Under the pieces are notes generated by a model. The model saw nothing but the letters and a program-made list of their open reading frames with translations, was not told where the DNA came from and made no database searches. From Chenopodium formosanum (taxonomy: Eukaryota > Streptophyta > Magnoliopsida > Caryophyllales > Amaranthaceae): a stretch of DNA of 64,000 nucleotides. A program made the translations under genes and the position numbers. Every line of letters begins with the position of its first letter. Position 1 is the stretch's first letter. Below are positions 26,352 through 37,745 of the stretch, in pieces. The stretch covers positions 1,550,001 through 1,614,000 of the forward strand of contig CM044880.1 of the NCBI GenBank assembly GCA_024500155.1, written 5' to 3'.

Positions 26352-27049
26352 TATTTTGGGCCGAATATTAATTTATATACAACCTATTTGGGTTGTGAAC
26401 TTAGCCATTTCTCACACCAAAGACATAACACATGATAAGGATGACTGCAAAAGTATGGACAAATCTAAGGTCAAATTCTATTAATAGAATATCCCGACTA
26501 TTTTGGAGTAGTTTAATGAGATAGCATGGAGCTTCATATCTCCGCAATAATTAACTAGTTTGGTGGAAAGTAAAAAATTAATATCAATATAACAACTTAA
26601 AAGTCGGTTTGAGTCGTATAGAAGTTTTTCGTGTTATTTTTAAAGTATAGCCTTTTCAAAGTATACATATTATGTTCTAAACTCATAACAAAAAGACAGA
26701 GTTAAACTCTTTTTAAATGCTAATGAGCAATCCTTTCTATTGTAAAATAAGTTTGAGAGACATTTATTTCAAAAATAATTTTGAAATAGGAAAACCTTTT
26801 GAGTTAGAAAAGAAAATTGTTTTAAGTGAACAACTATTTTGTACTTCCTCTATTATTAACTACTGTAATAATTTTTTTTGAAGTAGAAATGTTTGACAAT
26901 TATTGTAATAATTCTATTTTATGATGTATTTACTCTGTAATAATTTGATTTTGTGTTCTAAAACTACAAATTTACCTTACTTAAAATTTGTACTAAACAA
27001 TTCACTTCCTATTGTGCAATTGATTAAAATTAAAGATAAAACAAGTATT

Positions 27050-27160
27050 ATTTGATATAGTTGGTAGTATTTTCATCTTACGAACATAAGGGGTTCAATT
27101 GTGGTTCTAGAGGATGGAGTATCGTTTATGTTTCCCACGATTTTCTGAGTAACCTGATTA
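27050..27160 (+). mobile_element. possible tRNA-derived SINE head
   Basis: TATAGTTGGTAG (A-box-like) is followed about 35 bp later by GGGGTTCAATTGTG (B-box-like), the spacing of an internal RNA polymerase III promoter. No tail or target duplication was identified, so this is tentative. Confidence 0.25.
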
Positions 27161-27833
27161 AGGTGTTATTTTGAGCTTGTTAACAAGCAAAACAGATTTC
27201 AACAGAGTAGATTAAATGTCAGCATAGTAAATTGAGTATAAATTTGAATAGAGTAGAGCAGCTTAAAAGAATGGTGCTTTACATAATTAGGCTCTAATTT
27301 ATTCATAAGAGACCTCAAATCTTGTAAGGTGATTCTCTTTATCCACCTAAAATGTATGTATGTATTTATGTATGTAACGGAGAGTATGGACGGAAAAAGA
27401 ACGAGAAAAGACGCCCATATAGTAGAGAGGAGTAACAGAAAAAAGCAAATTCCCAAGATACCGACATACGACGTGGGCCTCAGGAAATTGGGGGGGTCGG
27501 TCCAACTTCAACTGTTCTCACTAATCACTTTATTAAATCGTCGTTACTACCATTAACACCTCGGAATCCTGATGGTACACGTGACAAACATCCAACCCAT
27601 CATCCCTAAACATTCCAACGGTTCAGATACATTTTCATTTTCTCAACTGGGATAACTTCAATGTTTAAATTGTTTAATTTTTTTAAAAAAAATGAGCGAG
27701 AAAATGACAAGTCTGTAATATAATAATGCGACTAAAGAAATAGTGAAAGAGTGTGTTTTATGAGCTGGTATTAATAAGTGGTGTCCTTTCCAAAACTTAG
27801 CCTTTTTTAGATATTTTCGAATACTACACCAGA

Positions 27834-27842
27834 TATATATAC
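27834..27842 (+). promoter_or_regulatory. probable TATA box of the HIPP gene
   Basis: TATATATAC lies about 100 bp upstream of the ATG at 27937, followed by a CA-rich start region. The position is plausible for a short leader. Confidence 0.45.
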
Positions 27843-27936
27843 AAACACAAACACCAAATATAAATCTATTTTTTCATATTTATCTCACATTTATACTTTA
27901 TTTTTTTTGGGAGAGTAATTTAAAGAAGAAACAAAA

Positions 27937-30281
27937 ATGGGGGTAATGGATCATATTTCCGATTACTTTGATTGTTCTGGTCATGGTCACCGCCACCACC
28001 GCAAACAGCTTCAGGTACTTTTATTATCTTTAACTTTTATTTAGTTTTATTTATTTTAAGTGAGTAGTTTTGTGTGTTTTTGGAATCTGTATGAAAAAGT
28101 AGGGAAAAGAAAGTTGTTAGTGAACAGTGATTCTGTATATACCTGGATCTCTAACTCAAGGACTGGCTTTCTTCAACTGCTTAACCGAGTCTACACTTGT
28201 CATTAGTCAGTGATTTTGAATCTTGTTACTCCTTCGTTCGTTAATTGAATGTCTACTTCTTCTTTTTTTTTATGTGAGGAATAAATGCTAGAAATAAGCA
28301 TCTATTATTAAAGGGACGGAGGGAGTATGTGTACTTGATTTTGAAGTTTTAAGTTATGTTTCACAACAATTCGAAAAGTCGTGAATTGGAGTTGAAACTG
28401 ATAAGTTAGCTGAAATTATTAACCCGTGTTAGATTATTACAGTTGCTAGAAATGTGATGAGTCTGATTTTTCGTTTAAACGAATTGGTTCATGATTTTAC
28501 TTGTGTCACTTAATTGAGTCCACCACCAAGTTGGCGGGGCTATATAAATTATACAACCAGTTGTATCATGTGTACGTTACAATCGAAGAAGGTGAATGAT
28601 ACATTATTTTTGCTCAATGCTAGCTGTTTACTTGCCGTTTTTTCTATTTCTTTTAATTTAAATTTGTAATTGGTACAAAAATGGATTTTTTTTTTTTGGA
28701 AGTGGTTGCATCACTTGAGAAAATCATGTCGCACCATCATGGCATCATTGGATGTGACTGTTCAACGTTGCAAATTTTATAAGATTATATGAATAGAAAT
28801 TTTTATTTAAAACGCAACTGCTGCTCTAGTTTTAATCAACGGTCAAATTAGGAACAGGGTGATTAAGAAATGGTTAGAAAATTAATTGTAAATGCAGTAG
28901 ATTAGTGACCAATTACAAGTTTACAGAATGCAGGTTACAACATCTCAATGTTTGAACACAAATAAATTAATGTGGTTGTCAAAGTGATAATCAAACATAA
29001 TCTTGTTTATCGTTTTGTTTAATTAGTCTATTTTACTAGGTAACAACTAAGATAATTAGACAGAAAATTTACAGGGCTATTATCTATACAATTAGTGGTC
29101 CCATTGCCATGTGCTTAGAAAGACCTTTATTTTCTGTCCATTTCATAAATCACTTTGTTTGATTATGGATAAAGGTTTGCTTCATCAATCATCCTCAAGG
29201 ATGTCATTATACATGATAGAAAAGATGCAAATTATTGGAATGAATTAGAAGAAGAGCATGTTATAAGTATGTTTTGTCATTTATCTATGTTTCTCGAGTT
29301 GAACTTATTAGAGCTTAACTTTGTTGCAATCTGACTAAGATGGCTTTTATTATTCCCGAAATTATTATCTATTAATTTGCCCTGTTGTTGAGTTAGCGTC
29401 AAAATTACATCATTAACACGCCAATGCACAAATTCATGCCATAAACTTTTGGTAAAATAAAATTCAAGGGAAGTTGAAACTTAGCTATTTAAGGACTTCC
29501 AATTATAAACTTGGATGAGAACAAGTGCAAAATTTGTTCGAGTTGAGTAAGATTACATGTGCAAATATATAGTGGGATAAGTAATGAATAGACTGAATGG
29601 GAAAAATTAGAGGTAAATGAACTACTTGTTGGAATCTTGCCTATAAATTGGTGGTATTACCACTTACCTAACATAAAAAGGTTCTATAAGCTTGTTTAAG
29701 ACAAACGGAATCATAAAGGTGGTTGTTACCGATTTGAAACATAGTGGTTGTTCAGTTGTTAGCAAATAATGGTACATGTTTTTAGGTTCTAATTCTTAAT
29801 TATGAGGTGTTAGAACAATGTGTGTATTATTTTAAGGATTAGGGACTATTGACTAATCATTCTTTGTTTAATGTAACGTATGTTCAATCAGACGGTAGAG
29901 ATCAAGATTAAGATAGACTGTGAAGGATGTGAACGAAAGGTGAGGAGGGCAGTGGAAGGGATGGAAGGTGTAACCCAAGTTGACATTGAGCCCAAGCTAA
30001 GCAAGCTCACAGTAGTTGGATACGTTGAGCCTAGGAAGGTGTTGGCTCGTGTCAAGCACCGAACAGGGAAGAGGGCAGAGATGTGGCCTTATGTGCCATA
30101 TGATGTAGTTGGACACCCTTATGCAGCTGGGACGTATGACAGGAAGGCACCTGCTGGGTATGTGAGAAGTTCTGAGTACAATGATCCGCGATCAAATCAG
30201 TTGTCACGTATGAGCTCTACTGAGGTGCGTTACACCACAGCATTCAGTGATGAGAATCCTGCTGCATGTTCTATCATGTGA
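27937..30281 (+). CDS. HIPP: heavy metal-associated isoprenylated plant protein (HIPP25/26 type), two exons
   Basis: Exon 1 is 27937-28014 (26 codons) and exon 2 is 29892-30281 (129 codons plus stop), joined in phase 0 across an 1877-bp GT-AG intron; product 155 aa. The N-terminus MGVMDHISDYFDCSGHGH is followed by a His/Arg-rich stretch. The HMA domain spans about residues 27-92, with the metal-binding pair C36-E-G-C39 in KIDCEGCERKV. Then come the family motifs ELWPYVPYDVV-like (here EMWPYVPYDVVGHPYAAG) and STEVRYTTAFSDENPAAC. The protein ends CSIM, a CaaX box predicting farnesylation of C152. Such proteins bind Cd, Cu or Zn and can act at membranes or with nuclear partners in stress responses. 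The intron carries a Stowaway-like MITE. Sequence fits the HIPP25/HIPP26 clade; synteny favours HIPP25. Confidence 0.93.
28229..28325. mobile_element. Stowaway-like MITE inside HIPP intron 1
   Basis: Ends CTCCTTCGTTCGTTAATTG and, on the right, TTAAAGGGACGGAGGGAG form inverted repeats of the CTCCCTCCGTCC type. TA duplications are at 28227-28228 and 28326-28327. The insertion is 215 bp into the intron and does not touch the splice sites. Confidence 0.75.
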
Positions 30282-31251
30282 TTCTCATTAATCATTAAGG
30301 AGGAATTCTCTCAGTATATGTTATACTTAATATGTCAAAAGACTCCTTTTTCTTTAGTGGTTTGGCAATTAGGTCTAAAATTGGACAGGTTTGTACTATA
30401 TGTTTGTATTGGATTGGTGTCATTAAGGTTATCTTCCAATCATAAATCAATGTTAATTAAGTATCAGAGATGCAAATTTTGAGACTTGGAGTGAGGGTTT
30501 TTTTTTTTTTTTTTATGCATATACTTTTTCTTTTATTTTGAGGAAACACCAATGATGCAAACAAAGTTTTATATTACAGTGATTCTTGTGATGATTTGAT
30601 TTACTTTAATCGAGTAGTAGTGTAGTACGTAGCTCCATTAAGTAATTTCTCATAGAATTCGTTAACTTTAATTGCAGTAGGATGTTGTTATATCAGCAGA
30701 GTTAAGTTGTTTAAATGTATATTTTGGAAATTTAATCTGTTATTTTGTAGTAGTCAGATTTTGGGTATGAAGTTTAGCAAAAGCAAAATGTAACTTATGT
30801 AATGATCTGTTACAACTTGCAAAGAACATATGAAATACATTTCTTGTATGATGATGATTGATAAATTTAGGATGGAAGATGTGCATTATTAGAATCCAAT
30901 GAAAAAGGGCATCTTTGCATGTAGATGTACCAGAATTATAGAATCTCTTTTTGAGGTCACATGAGTTCAGGTATACACTATGTTGGGACTCTTGGGGGAC
31001 TTGTAAGTACAAGTTACTTGCAGTATTACAGTTTACAGATATTTTTTGACAAAACAGTATTGTAATAGATGATGGGAAATACTTATACCATTGAGCTAAG
31101 TTTACATTATGGGAGCTCCCAGGGGATCCAATGCGGTCCTGAGGTGTTTTTTGTTTGGGCTTTGGTCTTGGATATGTTAGTAAATGTGAATGGGGCAAAG
31201 TAATTTTAGAAAGGAATATGGGATGGTTCCAAGCGCCAAAACATTCTTATA
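30282..31251. other. HIPP 3' flank, no gene seen
   Basis: Probable 3' UTR followed by unassigned sequence, with a T run near 30500. A minus-strand open frame at 30740-31198 begins with a TTG codon and matches no family I know. Confidence 0.55.
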
Positions 31252-31316
31252 CTACCACCGTTTTTTTTTAGTTGTAACTTTAGAATATTTTATACCTCTC
31301 AAATAATACCCTAAAG
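31252..31316. mobile_element. Stowaway-like MITE truncated at its right end
   Basis: CTACCACCG followed by AGTTGTAAC and GAATATTTTATACC, then CTCAAATAATACCC, is the reverse-strand version of the core seen at 1420, 12213 and 52386. The expected right arm (CGGTGGTAG-type) is missing, and the TCGGGT-rich block starts where it should be. Confidence 0.55.
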
Positions 31317-32594
31317 TAGAGTTGTCAATTTGGGTAAATGAGTTAGGTTTGGATCGGATAAGAGTGGGTCGGGACAACTCAGGTTGGGTCAATTCAAATT
31401 AATTCCATAACCTATGCGGGTCGGGTTTGGGTTGGGTCATGCTTGAGTCAGGTCACGTCGGGTCATACTTCTTATCGGGTTTAGGTCGAGTTACATTCGG
31501 GTCGGATGAACAATAGGTCGAGTAACATTCGGGTCGGATGAACAATAGGTCGGGTTTAATTCGGGTTTTCACGGGTTAAAACAGGTTAGGGTAATTCTCG
31601 GGTTCGAGTCGGGTTCGATTCAAGTCAATAATTTGCATGTTAGAATCAGGTCGGGTCATTCTCGGGTTTGAGTCGGGTTCGCTTCAAGTTAATAATTTGC
31701 AGATTATAATCAGGTTGGGTCATTTTCAAGTCGGGTTCAAGTCGGGTTCGGTTCAAGTCAATAATTTGCGGGTTATAATCAGGTTGGGTCATTTCCAATT
31801 CGGGTCATTCTTGGATTGAGGTCGGGGTAAGTTCAAGTCAATAATTTGCAGGTTACAATCAGGTCGGATCATTTCAAAGTCAAGTCATATTCGGGTTCAA
31901 CTAACTATAAATAGATAATTATCATTTTTATCAAGCTAATTATTTCCTTTGACTATAATATATAAGGCAATATAATAGGGAACTATAGTCTATAATTTAG
32001 GAAGATAATTATCTCCTTTGATCATACAACAAATATATACTATATTTAACTCTTAAATTTGAGGATGATGCTCCTTCCTTTTGCTGGCCTGGACCGACTT
32101 GGTCTCCCAAGACAAAATGCTTTGATCAACAATAATAAGGTGATCTAACCTGCATTTAAGGTGATTTGAAATCGAGTCAGGAACAATTTGGGTTGAATTT
32201 ACGTCAGATCAATAACAACTCGTGTTAATTTCGAGTCGAGTTAGTAACATATCGGGTTGCATTTTTGGGTTGGGTAAGTAATAGGTAAGGTAAAATTCGG
32301 TTCGAGTCAATAACAAGTCGGGTTGCATTTTTGGGTTGGGTAAGTAATAGGTAAGGTAAAATTCGGTTCGAGTCAATAACAAGTCGGGTTGAATTTGGGT
32401 CAGGTCAATAACAAGTCGGGTTGATTTCGGGTCGGGTTTGTAACTGGTTGGGTTAAAGTCAGGTCGGGTTAGGAACATGTCGGGTTGAAATCAAGTCATG
32501 TTAGTAACAAGTCGGGTTAAATTCGGGTTTTGACGGGTTAATACGAGTTTGGGTCAATTTCGGTTCAAGTCGGGTACGGTGCAAGTTAATTAAA
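31317..32594. repeat. TCGGGT-rich minisatellite, possibly amplified within a hAT-like element
   Basis: About 1.3 kb dominated by CGGGTCGGGTT, GGTTCAAGTCAATAA and related words. One sub-array repeats CAATAATTTGC every 64-80 bp (31626, about 31690, about 31759, about 31839). Another is an exact 66-bp tandem pair (from about 32254 and 32320). The left edge TAGAGTTGTCAATTTGGGT resembles a hAT TIR of the TAGGGGTGTCAATT kind; no matching right end was found. Open frames through the array are by-products of the repeat. Confidence 0.75.
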
Positions 32595-34334
32595 TTGGCC
32601 GTTGTAAATCGGTAAATCGGTGCAAGTTGTAAACCAATAAATTGGCCGTTTATAAGCTGATTGAATGGTTCCACACAACCAATTGGACTCCAGGCGGGTA
32701 TTAGGGACCACGGTAAACGTTTCGGAAATTTTTATTTCCGGACGAAAAAAAGTCTTAAAATTCCAAAATTGAAGACTTATACCCACTCTTTTTGAGAAAT
32801 TTTAGAGGTTTCGGGGCTTGTTGTCGAAAAGTCTTGAAATTTTATGAGATATATCTCGGGGTCATATAATGTCGTTTGAAAACCATATATGATCATTATT
32901 TGTTGTCATAAATGTTCGTGGTAGGCTTGAATTAATGAAATCGGTGCAAGTTGTAAACCGGTAAATTGGTCGTTTAAAGGCAAATTAGATGGTTCCACCC
33001 ACCCAATTAGACTCTCGGAGGGTATTAAGGACCATGGTAAAAAATTCGGTAATTTTTATTTCCGGCCAAAAAAAAATCATAAAATTTCAAAATTGAAGGC
33101 TAATATCCATGTTTTTTGAGAAATTTTTGATATTTCGGGGCCCGGTGTAGAAAAGTAATAATATTTTAGGGGATACATCTTGGGGTCATATAATGACGTT
33201 TGGGACTATATATGATCATTATATGTTGTCATAAATGTTCGTAGTAGGCTTGAGTTAATGAAATCCGTGCAAGTTGTAAATCGGTAATTAAATTAGCCGT
33301 CTAAAGGCAAATTGGATGGTTCCACCAACCCAATTTGACTCCCAGAGGGGATTAGTGACCATGGTAAATATTTCGTCAATTTTTATTTTTGGTCGAAAAA
33401 GTCAAAAAAATTCCAAAATTGAAGACTAATATCCACGCTTTTTTGAGAAATTTTGGAGGTTTCGGGGCCCGGTGTCGAAAAGTCTTGAAATTTTAGGGGA
33501 TACATCTCGGGGTCATATGATGCTGTTTGGAACCATATATTATCATTATTTGTTGTCATAAATGTTCGTGGTAGGCTTGAGTTAATGAAATCGGTGCAAG
33601 TTGTAGACCGGTAAATTGGTCGTTTAAAGGCAAATTGGATGGTTCCAACCATCCAATTGGACTCACGGAGGGTGTTAGGGACCGTGGTAAACATTTCGGA
33701 AATTTTTATTTCCGGGCGAAAAAAAATTTCAAAATTGAAGGCTAATATTCACGCTTTTAGAGAAATTTTGGAGGATTTCAGGGCCCGATGTAAAAAAGTA
33801 TTAATATTTTAAGGGATAAATCTCGGGGTCATATAATGTCGTTTGGGACCATATGTGATCATTATATGTGGTCATAAATGTTCGTAATAGGCTTTTGTTA
33901 ATGAAATCTGTGCAAGTTATAAACCGGTAATTAAATTGGCCTTTTAAAGATTAATTGGATGGTTCCACCAATCCAATTTGGACTCCCAGAGGGTATTAAG
34001 GACCATGGTAAACTTTTTGACAATTTTTATTTACGGGCGACAAAAAGTAAAAAAATTCCAAAATTGAAGGCTAATATCCACATTTTTTGAGAAATTTTGA
34101 AGGTTTCGAGACCCGGTGTCGGAAAGACTTGAGATTTTAGGGAATATATCTCATGGTCATATAATGTCGTTTGAAACCATTTATTATCATTATTTGTTGT
34201 CATACATGTTCGTGGTGGGCTTGAGTTAATGAAATTGGTGCAAATTGTAAACCGGTAAATTGGCCGTTTAGAGACAAATTGGATGAATACACCCACCCAA
34301 TTGAAATACCGAAGGGTATTAGGGACCATGGAAA

Positions 34335-34850
34335 CAAGGTCGGCTCGTAGCATGAGCACAATGAGCGATCGTTTAGGGCCCCACTTTGAGGGGCCCTATA
34401 AAAAAATAAATTATATATATATATATAAGATTATGAAGCATAAGAGAAAAGATGAGTCCAATTGTGAAAAGCTTTAAAAAAAATGAGCAAAAAGAGCAAG
34501 TTAAGCCAATCTCAAAAGACTTAGAATTTGTAATATACACCCGAATGTACCGTACACCCAACTAACCTAAAATTATTTTTTTTCTTTATTTCATGATAAA
34601 ATGAAAAACGATCATCAAAATGAGAAAAAAATACTCATGGGTGTAAGACTGTACGGTACACCTGGGTATATATAACAACCTCTCCAAATGACTATCATGT
34701 ATTTGTAAGTAATTTTGATAAACTTTTTATTATAAAATTCACAAAATAATTGATTAATGTATTTTTATATAATACGACTTCATTGTTTAGGCCTTAAGGG
34801 CCCTTATTTAGTTTTCGCTCCGGGCCACAAAAATGTCCGAGACGGCACTG
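34335..34850. mobile_element. hAT-like non-autonomous element in the satellite, 516 bp
   Basis: The insertion interrupts one satellite monomer and is flanked by the exact 8-bp duplication CATGGAAA (34327-34334 and 34851-34858), characteristic of hAT transposons. Ends CAAGGTCGGCTCG and, as reverse complement of the right end, CAGTGCCGTCTCG form imperfect inverted repeats. GGGCCC-rich words lie subterminally at both sides. There is no transposase coding capacity. Confidence 0.85.
34528..34672. mobile_element. inverted-repeat element nested in the hAT-like insertion
   Basis: ATACACCCGAATGTACCGTAC on the left is mirrored on the right by GTACGGTACACCTGGGTATA, enclosing about 100 bp. The arms are imperfect. 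It lies wholly inside the 516-bp element and looks like a MITE or a subterminal hairpin. Confidence 0.4.
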
Positions 34851-37173
34851 CATGGAAAACATTTCGGCAATTTTTATTTTCGGGCGAAAAAGAAGTATAA
34901 AAATTCCAAAATTAATAGCTAGTATCCAAGTGTTTGAGAGAAATTTTTTAGGTTTCAGGGACCAGTGTCGAAAAGTTTTAAGATTTTAGGGGACATATCT
35001 CGGGGTAATATAATATTGTTTCAAACCATAAATGATCATTATATGTTGTCATAAATGTTCGTGGTAGGCATGAGTTAAGTTAATCGGTGCAACTTGTAAA
35101 TCGGTAAATTCGCCATATAAAGACAAATGGGATGGTTCCACCCACCTAATTGGACTCCCGGATTCTATTAGGGACCATGGTAAACATTTCGGCAATTTTT
35201 ATTTACACTCGAAAAAAAGTCAAAAAATTCCAAAATTTAAGGCTATTATCCTCTTTTTTTGAGAAATTTTGGACGTTTCGAGGTCCGGTATCGAAAATCC
35301 TAAAGATTTTAGGGGATACATCTCGGGGTAGTATAACGCCATTTGGTACCATATATGATCATTATATTATATGTTGTTATAAATGTTCGTGGTAGGCTTG
35401 AGTTAATGAAATCGATGTAAGTTGAAAACCTATAAATTGGTCGTTTAAAGGCAATTTGGATGGTTCGATCCACCCAATTGGACTCTCGGAGGGTATTAGG
35501 GACCATGGTAAACATTTCGGCAATTTTTATTTATGGGCGAAAAAAGTCAATTATATTCCTAAAATTGAAGGCTAATATCCACACTTTTTGAGAATTTTTG
35601 GGGGTTTTGGGCCAGGTGTCGAAAAGGCTTGCGATTTTAGGAGATATATCTCGAGGTCATATAATACCGTTTGGAACCATATATGATCATTATTTGTTGT
35701 CACAAATGTTCGTGGTAGGCTTGAATTAATGAAATCGGTGCAAGTTGTAAACTGGTAAATTGTTCATTTAAAGGCAAATTGGATGGTTTCACCCACCCAA
35801 TTGAAGACTAATATCCACGCTTTTTGAGATATTTTGGAGGTTTCGGGGCCAGGTGTCAAAACGTCTTGAAATTTTAGGGGATACATCTCGGGGTCATATA
35901 ATGATGTTTGGAACCATATATGATCATTATTTGTTGTTATAAATGTTCGTGGTAGGCTTGAATTAATGAAATCAGTGCAAGTTGTAAACTGGTAAATTGG
36001 TCGTTTAAAGGCAAATTAGATTGTTCCACCCACCCAATGGGACTCTTGGACAATGTTAGACTATGGTAAACATTTTGGCAATTTTTATTTTCGGGCAAAA
36101 AAAAAGTCAAAAATTACAAAATTGAAGGCTAATATCCACGCTTTTTGAGAAATTTTGGAGGATTCGGGGCCCAGTGTCGAAAAGTCTTGAAATTTTAGGG
36201 GGTACATCTCAGGTAATTTAATGTCGTTTGGAATTATATATGAACATTATTTGTTGTCATAAATGTTCATGGTAGATTTGAGTTAATGAAATTGGTGCAA
36301 GTTATAAACCGGTAAATAGGTTGTTTAAAGGCAAATTGGATGGTTATACCCTGCCATGAGGACTTCCGAATGGTATTAGGGACCATGGTAAACATTTCGC
36401 CAATTATTATTTTCAGGTGAAATAAAGTCTAAAAATCCCAAAAATAAAGGCTAATATCCATGCTTTTTGAGAAATTTTGAAGGTTTTGGGACCCGATATC
36501 GAAAAGCCTTGAAATTCTAAACAATACATCTTGGGGTCATATAATGCCGTTTGGAACCATATATAATCACTATTTGTTGTCATAAATGTTCGTGTTAGGA
36601 TTGAGTTGATGAAATTGGTGCAAAGTTGTAAATCGGTAAATTTGCCGTTTAAAGGCAAATTAGATGGTTCCACTCATACAATTGGACTCCCGGAGGGTAT
36701 TTGGAACCATGTTAAACATTTCGGAAATTTTTATTTCCGGACAGAATAAAGTCCAAAAATTTTCAAAATTGAAGGCTACTGTCCACGCTTTTTATGAAAT
36801 TTGGGAGGTTTCAGGGCATGGTGTCAGAAAGTCTTGAACTTCTATGGGATATATCTCGAGGTCTAATAATGTCGTTTGGAACCATATATGATCATTATTT
36901 ATTTTCATAAATGTTCGTGGTAGGCTTGAATTAATGAAATCGGTGCAAGTTGTAAAATTGGTCATTTAAAGGCAAATTGGATGGTTTCACCCAACCAATT
37001 AGACTCCCAGAGGATATTAGGGACCATGGTAAATATTTCGGCAATTATTATTTCCAGGCAAAAAAAAATAAAAAAAAAAATTCAAAATTGAAGGCTAATC
37101 CATGTTTTTTGACAAATTTTGGAGGTTTTGGGACCCGGTGTAGAAATAGTATTAATATTTTAGGGAATATATC

Positions 37174-37745
37174 TAGGGGTGTCCGTTCGGTTTTCGGTTT
37201 GGATTTAAACCAAATCCGATCCTATCCGAAATATAATTCGGTTTTCAATTTTCCAATCCGATCCGATCCGAATTTCTCTCTTGATCCAATCCGATCCAAT
37301 CCGAATTAAAATTCGGTTATTTAGATCCGATCTGAAAATCCGAATTATAATACATTATTTTTTTAGCGCCTAATACAATTATAAAAATAAAGCTTTACTA
37401 TAAATGAAAGTCTTCAAAATCTTGATTAAAATAAATAGTTCAACGTCAAGTCATTAATTAATTAATACAAAGTCTCTCTAATTTATTTTATGTAGTACGT
37501 ATTAAGTATTTGAGTTAAACTTCAAAATATACAGAAATCCATATTTATACAAGCTTAATTTTACAATTCGGTTTTCGGTTTGGATTGGATCCAATTAGGG
37601 TCAATCCGATCCAATCCAAAAATCCGAATTTCCAAAAAATCTCAATCCAATCTGATCCGATTTAAAGTTCGGATCCGATCCGAAATGATAATTCAGTTTG
37701 GATTGGTTTGGATTTTGGTTTTTATCCGAATTATGGACACCCCTA
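37174..37745. mobile_element. hAT-like non-autonomous element in the satellite, 572 bp
   Basis: Perfect 11-bp inverted ends TAGGGGTGTCC/GGACACCCCTA interrupt a monomer. Flanks AATATATC (37166-37173) and AATACATC (37746-37753) are an 8-bp duplication with one difference. The subterminal regions are full of CCGATCCGAATCC words in both orientations. There is no transposase coding capacity. Confidence 0.82.

Larger units (their letters stand above)
24792..27936. other. intergenic between SDHAF4 and HIPP
   Basis: Contains the SDHAF4 upstream region, a hAT-like element (25424-25841), a 71-bp tandem duplication (26211-26352), a tRNA-like SINE candidate near 27055 and the HIPP promoter. No further coding exon was seen. 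Confidence 0.6.

Noticed and set aside
30740..31198. 152-codon open frame on the minus strand downstream of HIPP
   Set aside because: It begins with TTG rather than ATG, matches no family I know and overlaps a plain 3' flank.
31637..32478. Open frames in both strands through the TCGGGT block with repeated peptide motifs
   Set aside because: The periodic peptides come from the minisatellite itself.
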